Shown: one piece after another, positions 10,401 through 21,999 of the stretch
Numbering within the stretch: the first letter of the stretch is position 1
Layout of the letters: the number at the start of each line of letters is the position of its first letter
From: Corythucha ciliata
Taxonomy: Eukaryota > Arthropoda > Insecta > Hemiptera > Tingidae
Direction of reading: 5' to 3'
Length of the DNA stretch: 64,000 nucleotides
NCBI GenBank assembly: GCA_038030265.1
Contig: CM075938.1
Span: forward strand, 18,143,009-18,207,008
Made by a program: the position numbers and the translations under genes
Notes under the pieces: generated by a model
The model's database searches: none
Told to the model about the DNA's origin: nothing
The model's input: the letters and a program-made list of their open reading frames with translations, nothing else

Positions 10401-13400
10401 GATTATCATTATTTTGAGCGCGGATTACCTGAGGAACCCTTCCCCTCGTTACTTTTTGCCCTCATCCCTTCATCATTGCGCTACTGGTTCCGCATCAAAA
10501 ACAAAAACCCTAAAAGATTTAGACTCATGAAAAAATAAATATTTTATTTTAGGTTCGATCAAACGTTGGTCGCCTATCGATAGAAGACGAGTATATTTCT
10601 TCCACATTAGAAAATCCCAATTATGCTGAAAATAGTCAAACTTTGGGCACTGTCATGGCCGGCTAGGCCGGTTTCCGCAAATACAAAGTAAAAAAGGCCC
10701 GAAACCAGAGTTTCAGTTGGGAAACCAAATGCTGAGGAGGGCGAGCAGCCGAAACCGGTCCGTTTTTGACGAACCTCAACGAGGGAAGACAGACGATGTA
10801 GGCTCCTACGGCTACAGATTTATGCATGCTTTACCCACACTAAACCTCGTAGTTTAAGCGATTCTACTAATATTTTGCCCTTAATAGTCCCAAAACCTAG
10901 ATTTCGAATGAACCTGGCGGTGTAAATATATGTCCCAGAATGAAATTATTTGACCACAAAACCAAAAATTGTTCGCCAAGTGAAATGTCGATTTGGCCGC
11001 TTTTAGGGCCCAAACACTTGTGACTTTGCCATTGAAACTGACCATTCGTCTCCCAAAACTATGAGCGCGTAGTCATAATTTCGGTTCGGCAACCGTTAAA
11101 GCCAGCCCGCAGAGTTGCGCGACTTCGACCATATCACTAAAGCGAAACACTTTGAGTAATGTTAGGATATGGTGGTGGGGGAATAAATTTCCTCAAAATT
11201 CATATCCGGAAACAGTTTTAAGCACGATTTCCCCGTTGTTATTTTCATGGACGCGTCAATGACCTCTTTCAGAGCATAATTTTATTTTCCTTTAGAGTTC
11301 AGATAAAAACGTCGAGAGAATGACTACTAACTCCCCCCGCCATTATCCTCCACAGTCCTCCTTCCCCGATGTCAGTCAATTCCACTTCCCCACATCCTTT
11401 TCCGTAATCTCTTTTTTACAATCTCTCGGACGCATATCTTATCGAAATCACACATCCCGCCCCCTTACACTTTTTTTTGTTTAAGGGCCAACCCAGAGTT
11501 TGTCCTTTCCGTATACATTTTGTAACCCTCGAACCAACAAGGGATCGACGCGATTTTTTTCTGATACACACCAGACAATTTTACTGGTCTACGCAACATC
11601 AATGTAACAAAAAGAAATGTTCTTGAACGACCAAGTTATGGAAATTTATTCATTAATAGCTGATGGAACGTTATAAATATCGCAAGGATAATTTTTAAAA
11701 AATCGTATAGGACACTTCTTATCTTATCACTATTACCGTCATTAAGTGAACCCCAATTAGTTTATTTATGGAGTGGCAGGTAAATCATTTTTATTTTTGC
11801 ATTTAACCATAATATAAAATAAACACTGATAGTATTAAAAGGAGAGAGCCACTTTAATCAGTTAATCATTCAGAAGGAACAAGCTGACCCTGCCAATTTT
11901 CCTACCGGCCGCCTTTTACGGGCAATCCCCTTTTTCACCAGCGCGGTGTGTTTCACAAAACTTGACAGTGTCCACGATTCAAAATGCGAAACCTAGAAGC
12001 TGGAAAAGTTCTCTTCAGTGCCCCCTCCACCACCACCACCACCACAATCACACACTTATATAACCCCGGGACACACACATTCGTACTATCGCACACCACT
12101 GTCCTCAAACTCTTGTGTTTGTGTCGATGTAGATAAAAGTGTGACTTCGTGTGGGAGACCGCGACCTTTCAACCACCTCCCCATCCATATTACCGCTGTG
12201 TGGAGACACGTACCCCGTTTTTTTGCTCCCCTTCGAGAATGACTTCAAGACAGTCTACTTACACGGTTAAGATCCTTCTGAGAGTGATATGATTAGAGAT
12301 ACAAACTGTCAGATGTGTTATTTTCTATTGGCTGTCACGCCCATCGCCTAGAATGTGTTTCAAGTGAATGGTATAGGAAGGGGGGTGGGGAAGAGAAAAA
12401 CTTTACAATTCAGATATCGACCAACTTCTCTCTCCTAAATGGCGAGACTCTTCTATTGAAAAAAAAAAAAAAAAATCACATAACTCTTGGATATACAAAA
12501 AAATCGAGATTCTAACAACTTATATCCAACTAATTGGTAACAGACAAAACAGCCACGAGGTGAATATGCAAATTGCGTCGCCTTCAGCCAAGTCTGGGCA
12601 TCTGTAAGATTAAGTTCGGCTCATTAAGTGGTTTTCCTTCTTTTTAGACCAGATATTAATGGCACTCTGTCTTGACTGAAGTTTCTTTCTTTTTTTTTTT
12701 CTTCCTTGATAAGATAAGAGGGGGACTTAAAAGCACGACGACAGGGCGATGGCGTTTTTACGTTAATCAATCTAGGCGGTGGGTAGACGAGGAAGGTGGG
12801 GGTACTCAAGTATTATTGCGTCCACGTACGGTATTTCCACGGGAATCCCCTCCACAATCTAGAGAATACAAATTATGATTTTTAAAACTCAATAAAAACG
12901 CCCACTTTCAATATTTCCAATCCCGAAAGATTAGTAATCCGAACGAAAGCCTCTAATACTAAAAGCGGTTGAGGATAAGAAAAAAACAAACAAACAAAAA
13001 CCTTGAGTGGGTCAATCAGAACATTTGTAATCAGACTTAATGCGGAAAGCGATACACCTTATTTTGTGAGATTATTTTCTCCATGATTGGATATTTATCG
13101 TCCATCTCATTGGGTAAGCACAAGCACAGGCAATATTTCTAAACAAAAGAACTACATAATTTGATCTCCGAAGATTCGTTTATACGTCATTTTCAATTGT
13201 ATTCAATTTGTGACATTAACTGGCTTACATGGCTGTATCTATCGGAGAGGAGAGATAAAAAACTTTGGGTTTCACTCTCCCTATCACCTTCCCATGACAT
13301 TCATCACTCGTGTATCTCCAAAAACGTATGAGAGCCATTTCCCCCCCCCCCACTTTGTAAACTGGCGATTAAATCAAAAACCCCGAAAGTTTGTGTCTTG

Positions 13401-13849
13401 GCTACACCGTGCAAAAGAAGGAGAGGGGGAATAAACACCCCCTGCTGAAACTCTCACCATTTCGCTAACATTCCGCTGTGCTGAGTAAAATAGACCCCGT
13501 TCAACGATGGACCCGCCTCCTGCGGCAGCCCGTAGAAAACTCCTATAGTTAGGATCAAATTGAATATCTCCGGTGTGGCTGACGATTAAAATAGCTTTAT
13601 TTAAGTAGTGTTCCAGAGAAAAATGTTTCAGTCCCACCCTAATAAAGTTTAACGATTGAAATAATTATGTTATGACTATTTCTAATTAGGTACATTCATG
13701 ATGAGTTAATATTTCAATTGACTTGAAAAGTGGAAATGGGTGAACTGCCACACTCTCTTCTTGTTTGCCACTGTTTTTGGCAATAAAAAAATCTTAAAGT
13801 GACCAAAAAGTAACTCACTGAGACGAACTATTACGGTAATCGATGAGTA
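10400..13849. other. Non-coding stretch without recognisable genes
   Basis: AT-rich DNA with an A17 run near 12459-12475, a C11 tract at 13341-13351 and simple T/C-rich tracts. Several 60-87 codon frames are present, but none has recognisable motifs or paired splice sites. A phrase at 13540-13590 (tccggtgtggctgacgatta) sits in a possible dispersed repeat. Confidence 0.5.
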
Positions 13850-15095
13850 TTAGTATGAATCACAGTTTTTTATGTAATAGCGCGAAGTGCAATTCAGGCT
13901 GGAGTACGGACACTTGATTTTAAGTACAGTATCAGTCACTCACATCACAACACCATCCGGGCTGCACCCCAGCCAAGGGACCCGAGAACAAATGACGAAA
14001 CCTTGAAAGTGTTTTCGTACCACCGTCGAGCGACAGATTCCGTTTCTCGGCCATATCCTGTTGCGTTGTTACCATCGAAAGAGGTCAGATACAAGTTCTT
14101 AAATTTAACGTCCCAGTCCGCAATACTGTTCCGCGAGTAAGTCGAAAGTTCGTATGCCCTCGAAGCTGTGATCCGACAACTTATTTCCTTCGTCCATTTC
14201 CTAGAACCTGCAAGAAAAGCGTACAGCGGCACTAAAAGGGAAAGTGAATGTTCTCCAATAAACAGCGAAAAAGATTACTTACTCGTTTGACCCAGCGTGT
14301 TTACGGAAATGTCACACGCGCTGTCCGAAGCAAGTGCTACCTTCTCATTGAAAAACTCAACCTCCTTCTTGGACATAAAGGTAGTAAAGTTCGAGACACA
14401 CAAAGGCGAAGAAAAAGCGCACGAGCCTCGTGGGCCACCGTCTCCTTGGCGTGCAGGAGAGGCTTCTGAGCCTAATTGACGCATTTTAGGTTTCAAGTAC
14501 ACACTGGGGAAATTTGGCGAGGGAAAAGTAACCTGGGCAGGCAGGCAAAAGCGTGTGTAAGTGGTCTGCCCGGCGAACTTGGTTGAAAGCTAGGGTCTTC
14601 GTGGACAGATGGCAAGTTTGGTCAACAGGAACAGGGGTGTATAAGTCCTTCCCTAGTTTCCGTGCCTTACCCCACTATTGCTTCAGATCGGTGGAACTCA
14701 AGTCCTCCAGATCTGCTATACTGACGCTTAAAAACAACAAAATAGGCTTTTGAATCAAGGAATTATTAAACTTCATCAAAATAATAATCATTACCGGTGA
14801 ACCTTCAGCAACACCGCAACGATATGCTTGCATTTTGATGAGTTGCCAGACGTGCATGAACAGTTGGCTTCCACGATGTTCTCTTCGTTGTTTACGGTGA
14901 CGTTGATCTCATGAGGAGGACCCGACAAATGACTGCTCTGAAGACAGAGTCCGAATATACCGTTTTTTCGTCAGTCGTTCTGTTCACACTTCCTAGCAAA
15001 ACGATGTGACCCGCACTTAACACTGCATCGTCCTGCTTGAACGCGTTAGTCCTGTCCTCGCCGATAAAGTCAATAATACTTAGCAAGAATGTCAT
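13850..15095 (-). pseudogene. SWIM zinc-finger / YqaJ-like nuclease gene, intron-containing pseudogene
   Basis: The ATG is at 15095. Exon A (15095-14795) encodes an N-terminal segment (DDAVLSAGHIVLLGSVNR) and then, after a frameshift near 14945, a SWIM finger: CSCT...KCKHIVAVLL, i.e. CxC-x(n)-CxH. Intron 1 is 14721-14794 (74 bp, GTAATG...CAG). Exon B (14720-14283) contains DLSSTDLKQ, an in-frame TAG (14675-14677), then WGKARK and YTPVPV. A CCTG duplication near 14540 shifts the frame before the FFNEKVALAS segment. Intron 2 is 14208-14282 (75 bp, GTAAGT...TTGCAG). Exon C (from 14207) holds the YqaJ/lambda-exonuclease-like hallmarks: KWTKEISCRITASRAY, GRETESVARRWYE and, after another frameshift near 13980, PWLGCSPDG. 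An in-frame TGA (13940-13942) and LKIKCPY follow, where the family has L-E-[IV]-K; the catalytic Glu is replaced by Lys. The retained introns argue against a processed copy. The role of the parent gene is unknown. Confidence 0.75.
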
Positions 15096-15119
15096 GATGA
15101 TCAAAACACGAAAACTCAA

Positions 15120-16480
15120 TAATTAAAAGAAGTATTGTTTTCCACGAGCGAACACGCCTAACCTAACACAACAAATCGTCTATCAAGAAAAGAATTAACA
15201 AAATCTCGAATTAAACTCGCGCACAATAATGTCAAAGCCCTAAAGTATCCACTTCGAAGACTATTCCGTCGAAAAAAGGCCTTAAATAAATAAATTTTAA
15301 GAAAATTCTGGAAGTCGACCTAGTGGTCCATTGACAATGACTTGCACTGATAATTTTGATCCTAATTCAAGTAAGAGCCTCGGCCTGTGCGGACCTCACT
15401 GCGTCTTTCAGAAATTGAGAAAATCGACCAAACGAACGAATGGCAACGCTAAAAGCTCATTTTTGGCTATTTCAAGGTGCGATGACGGTCTGCATTTGTC
15501 AATTGAGCTCTCTCCGAGGGGCTCAAAAACTGCGTCTGACTCAAGTCGTACACTCCGAAAACGCCCCACTTTGGCCCGGAGCGTTTTTGTGGCGAAAACG
15601 ACTAAAGTCTACAATTGAACGAAACCGCGTTTCTTGGAGTTTTTCGACACACTGGGAATTCAAATATCGAAACTAGTTTTCGATCAGAATGTATGAGAGG
15701 GGAGAAGGGGTCATCCATATGATTCCGGCGTATTTTAACGCTTTGGCCAGCATTCTGGAGCAGTACGAATTTTTTCGCGTCTAAAACGGCATAAAACTGA
15801 TGATACCCCGCTTGGATTGCACAAATCTTCCAATGGACGGCCGGCGTGGCCGCGCAATCGGCAACCCTGAAGTCCAAGTAAGAACCTCGCGACTCCGGTG
15901 GAACTCGCTTGCCCGGTTCTGGAGAATCGGTCGAAACCAACGACATCGCAAAATACGAATTTTAGCCTGATCCAGCTACAATTTCATAATTTACCATTGC
16001 CCGAGAGACCCACAATCAGCGTCCGGGTACTGAAAAAATGGCCCTAAAAAAGACCATAAATTAAAATTTAAAATTGGGAGATATCTACGGGGATTTTCAA
16101 CACAGGGCATCCAGGTTTGCGTTTTCTTCCCTCCCTGACTTGCTGCCAGTAGTGGCACTTAATCGGGGCACACACAGGACATCCGAAAAATGAAACGAAT
16201 ATTCAATCAGACGAGCCGGTGAGGGTTTTCTGGCCTTAGTCTCGTGGCCACGGGAATTCGAAAAACGAAAAAGGGCCAACGATCAGGCGAGCATTAGGGG
16301 GCGATCTTCTTGAGATTCTGAGGTTTTTGGCCGCATTAGAATGTTTTCAGGAGCCACATGTCAGTAGTTCTCCCGCGGACGCGCCAGCCGGTTCATGGCC
16401 ATGAGCTCTTGAAAAGCACACAAAACGTGCTACTCGGAACTATCGGAAGGCTTAGAACACGAAATTTTGACCTGTTACAA
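15120..16480. repeat. Dispersed non-coding repeat, related to 41.1-41.6 and 57.4-58.3 kb
   Basis: Phrases such as aaaccaacgacatcgcaaa (near 15934) recur diverged near 41343 (aaaaccaacgatatcgcgaa). Neighbouring text resembles the 57.4-58.3 kb segment. The frames of up to 114 codons here show no motifs. The first part (15120-15300) is the AT-rich upstream flank of the SWIM/YqaJ pseudogene. Confidence 0.35.
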
Positions 16481-19480
16481 TGTTAAATGCATCGCTCAAA
16501 CGAACCTATACGCATGAACATGATGATGGTTTTGGTCAGGGGAGGGGGAGGGGGGAGTTAATAGGCGACTGAAACATGTACCTAGAAAAATGTAGGTAGT
16601 ACCAAAATCTGTTGCATTGAAGCGTTCTGTAGCGGGTTCTACAATATGAGTGTGAAGGGTTTGTTGGAGGAGTTGACGGAGGGGAGGAGGGCAAAAGTTG
16701 AAAGAGCGCTTGAACGCGCTCGCGGTACATTAAAAGCGAAGCGGAGAGAGACCCTCCCCTTGTCCCTCCAACCACTTCCTATCAATGTTTGTTCATGTAC
16801 TTTATAATTCCAGATGATATCGGCAAAACTCTCTTTCTCCCCCCTCCCGTCCCCCACCACCGCAACCACTCTTCCCAATCTAGTAACTCTACGACCGTGG
16901 GCGGATTATCTGACAAATTTAGAATCACAATCAACCACTAATCTATATTCAATTATCTAATAATGCCTCGCTGGAGTTCTCCCCCTCCCACCCTCTCACT
17001 ATTCTGCCCGCCGCGCTCTCATTAATAAAATACTGTTTAAACAACCTTTTTCCTCTATATCTGACATCCCTAAAACCAAGCCTTCCGAATGTGGAAAGGG
17101 TTAGAAAGCTTAAATTATTAATAATTGAATTGTTAAATAAATTTGAATTTTTAATAAAAAGATGCGAGTGAAAGATTAAAAATCAGTAATTTATCGGGTA
17201 CACAGATGCATTTCATAAAAGAAAGAAAGAAAGAAAAAACTTGGGGAATTAGTCGTTTTTTCTTCATGTTGTTAGTGTCGCCGAGCTGAACATACATCAA
17301 CGTGCTTAGTTGCAGGCCGGTGTAAAGAGGAAAAGTGGAAATGTGAATAAGTTATAAATTTTTTCAACAGGTACAACGTAATGTACAATGACGCTTGGAC
17401 CCGTATTCATAGTCACTATATACATAAGTTAAAATTCGCCTAAGTAAAAATCAAATCAGCTTTTGTTAGGAAAAAATCTTCTGTTTGGACGCCCACTTAG
17501 GGAAGTTAAAGTATAAGAAATGTCTATTAACCCATTAATGCCCGAATTAATTTTTTTATTTAAAGAATAAAAGTGAGGCAAACAGTCCACTAAAGCTTCT
17601 GGCATCAATGCAAAAAATCGAGAAAAAAAAAATTCTAGATCAGCCGTAGTTAACTTTTTTTACAGTTAATTTTTGTGTTGCATTTATGTAACGCTTGGAA
17701 TGGGTAATATGGGCCTTACATCTAAAAACCTTAATTGTAATTGAGCAATAACACCTGCCGCAGTTATTAATATTGTTATTACTCGACCAGGGCCATAATT
17801 GCACGAAGTGAAGTGCGAACACAGTAACAATACGAACAAAATTTAAAAAATTACTTGATTTCTACTCGGGACAGTGTACGCTGACTCTAAGATGAGACGT
17901 AATTCCATTTAAGGGCGAGGGTTGAACAAAGAATCTTTAATTTAGAGATTTCACCCAGCGCACAATCTCTTTTATCGTTTTCAAAAGCCGCCCATTACGG
18001 TCTCCGCCCTCTTTTTTCTTCCATAGTGCCGATGACTGTTTAGCCGGGATTTGAATCCATATCTCGATAATATGCAAATGGATCAGTAAACAACCCCTTC
18101 CCCTCAATATCAACGGTCTTTCCTCTATGGACCGCAGCGTGAATTATGTATAAAATGCACTTGGCAGCTGTAATATGTCGAGTTCAAAGTTGACTCTAGT
18201 TGGTGCCAACTAGAGACGGGAAAAAATCTCTTTCTATCAATATCAGCTTTTTATTATTGTTTCACAATATTTGTGTTTTTTATAAGTAAATTTTATAAAT
18301 CCCGTTCCTTAAAGGAATGTAGGTCCCATGGTGACCATCAGACCGGGGAATTTTTCCGTGTCATGTCACTAATTTCTGATCTGCATATTCATAACTGAGG
18401 TACAATGCTCTCTTTTCTGATTAAATAAGTTTAATTGCCTGCATCTACAAGCCTTATAATCATGGTGAGCAGAGCCACGAGTTGCTACAGTACTCTCGAA
18501 CAAAAAGGTTTTTCCGCGGATTCACCCATAAATTGCGGAGATTCCTTGACTCTAGGAACTTTTAGTTTTCTCAACAAGAATCGCTGCCTAATCATCGGTA
18601 GCTGTTTAACGAAGCTTCAGAGGAGGCTAAAGCTTAAGATCACGAACCAAGGGCCTGAAATGAAATTTTGTTGGGATCGACCAACTGACAAAATTTCCAC
18701 ACGCTTTGGCCCTTTTTCAACCCTTTTCGAAAGGCGAGGTCTTATCTGCCCTACTTTGCTGCTAATTTTACTTCCAAAGCATCAATAAAATCCACCGGGG
18801 TGCCTGATGTCCCCGATTGATCCAGCTGCCTGTTACGCGCTGTAACAGCTGTGTTGCCTCGCCATGCCACATCACCGTTCGCCAGCAGATCACGGCAATA
18901 TTAAATACATATCTAACTATTGCGCACATTGTTCACGTTTACGTTTCCTGAGTGGAATTGGCAAGTCGGAGATATAAAAATTACAGTTCTGGCACCAGGA
19001 GGGGGGGGGGATTGTGTGTTTGATGAATCTTTGATTTTTCGAGCAGATAATGTCATTTTTTGCCAAGAAACTGGCAAACTGGCAAAGAAGCTGGCAACTG
19101 ACAATTTCGCCCCCATGACTGACCTTTTAAGCAGAAAACTGCAAATTTAGTCCCGGGAATCAAAATATTTTTAGAGCTATTCTGAACCCGATGTAGTCAA
19201 CGAAGTAGTTTCCCCTTATAACACCCCCCCCCCCTCACAGATATGTCATCCAATGAACAAATTGTATGGTCAAAAAACTGCTGAATTGCAACAGTGGAGG
19301 CAAATTGCCGCAAAATTGATTCATTTGGAAATGCAAATCTGCAAACTTGCCAGTTTCGGGTCTAATTATCAGCGAAATAGCACGTTCCTGGTATTCACTT
19401 TCACGAAATTACGTTTTTTGTTTGTTTTTTTTTTTGGTTTTTTGGAGCCCATTCCCAGCCGGTCCCGATAGCGCCAAAAG
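16480..19480. other. Non-coding stretch without recognisable genes
   Basis: It contains a GAAA microsatellite near 17220-17236, an 18193-18214 palindrome (ctctagttggtgccaactagag), and G10/C11 tracts at 19001-19010 and 19224-19234. A 117-codon frame at 18435-18788 ends in AATAAA-overlapping sequence but has no motif and no exon structure. Near 19608 the phrase ctagggttgccaact begins a possible dispersed element. Confidence 0.45.
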
Positions 19481-19779
19481 GTTGACGAATAGCCGTTAAA
19501 TCATACAGGAGATAAATGTATATCTGCAAAATTGTAAGTTTCGAGCCTGAATATTCTAAAAATAGCGATTTCATGGCCATTATTTCCCCAAAATGGCCAG
19601 TTCCGGGCTAGGGTTGCCAACTCAAAATCAGGACAATAGTTAATGCTCTGGCCCCAAAAAGTGTTAACTCCTCTAAAAACCTCTAACCAAAAATTGATTA
19701 ACGTCGAAAACCACAGCGTTCTTTATTAATAAGAATTGATTCATTATTTTTTGAATTAAGAACGCCGTGGCGAAAACCT

Positions 19780-20990
19780 ATAACCAAAATTCCACTAACC
19801 ACAGTAAAGCTCTTACTACAAGAAACACTCAACCATAGAGAGCAATTTACCACAAAATGCACTAACCAAAAAATACTTCAACCACGTAATGCTCTATAAC
19901 CACAAAATGCTCCATAACCACAAAATGCTCCTACCACAAAAGGCTCTAACCACAAATTGTTCTAACCTCAAAATGCTTTAACCACAAAATGCTCTAACCA
20001 CAAAACACGTTAACCACTAAATGCTCCAACCACGAAAAGCGCTGGCCACAAAAATCTCTTACAACACTCAAACACACAGAAAGCATAATTTAAAAAAAAA
20101 CACTCAGCTGCAGAAAGCAATTTACTACAAAATGCACTAACTACAAAACACTATAACCACAAAATGTTCTATAACCACAAAATGCTCTATAACCACAAAA
20201 TGCTCCAACCACAAAATGTTCCAACCACAAAATGCTCCAACCACAAATTGTTCTAACCTCAAAATGCTCTTACCACATAAAGCTCTAACCACAAAAGCCT
20301 CTAACCACAAATTTTTCTAACCTCAAAATGCTTTAACCACAAAATGCTCTAACAACAAAACACGTTAACCACTAAATGATCCAACCACGAAAAGCCCTGG
20401 CCACAAAAATCTCTTACAACACTCAAACACACAGAAAGCATAATTTAAAGAAACAAAAAAACACTCAGCTGCAGAAAGCAATTTACTACAAAATGAACTA
20501 ACTACAAAACACTTTAACCACAAAATGTTCTATAACCACAAAATGATCTAACCACAAAATGCTCCAACCACAAAATACTCTAACTACAAAATGCTCTAAC
20601 CACAAAAGCATGGTTCCCAAAAAGCCTTATTAAGGCAAGTTGTGGATAGAGCTTTTTGTGGTTCAATTTTTCGTTGGTTAGACTTTCTGTGATTAAGGCT
20701 GCCTTAATCACAGAAAGTCTAACCAACGAAAAATTGAACCACAAAAACGTTAACACAAGGAGACCAAACGCCGAAAGCTCTTAACCACAAAACAAATGAA
20801 CCACAGACAGCAGCTACCCTAAAATGCGCAAATAACAAATCGCTCCAACCACAAAAAGCACAAACAACAGAAAGCTCTGAGCACAAAAACCTCTAACCAA
20901 TAAGAATGCGCTAACCACGAAATGCCCAGGCCATGAAAAGTCTAACCACAGAAAAAATGAACCACAAAAACACCCGACAACTCATTCATT
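19780..20990 (+). repeat. Tandem array of ~16-19 bp units with a 355-bp higher-order repeat (family F5)
   Basis: Dozens of units vary on aaccacaaaatgctct. A long composite block repeats with a 355-bp period: for example ctcttacaacactcaaacac starts at 20056 and again at 20411, each followed by cagaaagcataattt and ctcagctgcagaaagc. Units diverge by 10-30% inside a block, but the two blocks are nearly identical, so the block was duplicated after unit divergence. It is not a CRISPR array: there are no constant repeats separating unique spacers. Confidence 0.85.
20653..20747. repeat. Perfect 47-bp palindrome with 1-bp spacer inside the F5 array
   Basis: Positions 20653-20699 are the exact reverse complement of 20701-20747, separated by one T. 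The arms contain ttttgtggttcaatttttcg and gactttctgtgattaaggc. The left flank (20640-20652) is also in reverse orientation relative to the array, so a short block of array units was inverted and duplicated. Perfect symmetry implies a recent event. Confidence 0.9.
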
Positions 20991-21399
20991 TTAAGAAAGT
21001 ATTGGCGGAAAATTATATGACGATTTTCATTAATTATTCTCACTTCACTCTCAAATTATTATAATGTTCAATGTCAATTTTTTAGAAATATAGAACAGAA
21101 TTCGGGACTAATTGCGTCCCCGAATGACCTTTGACCCGAATGACGGTTGGAAACCCTATTTCGGGCCTTTTTTTCTTAGCGGACGTAGAATCCCGGCCTG
21201 CCGGCCACGACAAGCGACAATAAAGTCCGCCACTAAATAACATCACATCTGAGCTCAAAACCTGCGAAATAGCAAAATTTGTTGGTCCCGAACGTTTATG
21301 AAATCGTTGGTTTCTGGTCTTTATTTGAGGAAAATTGTAAGTTTCGGGGACTTTCTCAGTGAGCGTGGAACCAGGGTTAGCTGTTGGCCACGACTGCGC

Positions 21400-21900
21400 C
21401 AAAAGTCTGACGAATAACCGCAATACTGCAACATTTTGGAGCTAAATATTCACGAAATTGGAAGTTCCTGACTGAATAATAATAAAACTGCAAGTTTTTT
21501 TAATTACGCGAAATTGCCAGTTGCAGATGTTTATATTTTGCAACTATTAATTTGCATAATTTATTATAACGATATTAATTGCAAGTTTCTGGTGTATATT
21601 TTCACGTAATACACATTTTTTGGACATTGAGTCGGCGCGGACTCTGAGCAAGCCGATTCCGACTTCATCCATAGCCTGACTAATATCAGTTTAATTGCAA
21701 TATTTTGAGATTTAAATATTGTGAGTTAGCTAATTCCGAAGTGAGTTAGCGAAATTACAAGGTTCCTTGCTGAATATCCGCAACATTGACAGTTTCTGGT
21801 CTTAACTTCGCCGCGTTTTGCAAGTTTCGGGACAGTTTTGAAAGTGTTAGCCGGCCCCAGAAGCACCCAAAGCCCGACAAATACCGTGTGCATGAACTTG
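21400..21900. repeat. Degenerate array, family F3
   Basis: Diverged units follow the pattern cgaaattgcaagtttc(g)gg with ctgaatattcgc or cttaattt. Related stretches lie at 19.48-19.62, 30.40-30.90 and 58.43-59.0 kb. The open frames in it (up to 113 codons) are attributed to the low stop density of the repeat. Confidence 0.55.
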
Positions 21901-21999
21901 GAAGTTTCCTGGCTGAACACCCGGCCACATGCAACAGGCCGACCCTTTTTTCCATCATCTCACTAGGTCCATGTGGATGGCTGAGAGAATTATAAGTAT

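Noticed and set aside
15331..15946. Overlapping frames of 78-114 codons on both strands
   Set aside because: They lie in a dispersed non-coding repeat with relatives near 41.3 and 57.5 kb where the frames are not kept.
18045..18062. tRNA TpsiC-like phrase gggatttgaatcc
   Set aside because: No matching acceptor, D or anticodon stems can be drawn around it.
18435..18788. 117-codon plus-strand frame ending near AATAAA
   Set aside because: Length is within the background of random frames in this window; no domain, signal or splice context seen.
19780..20990. CRISPR-like appearance of a regularly spaced array
   Set aside because: Units are contiguous and all diverge from one consensus; there are no constant repeats with unique spacers, and the DNA is eukaryotic.
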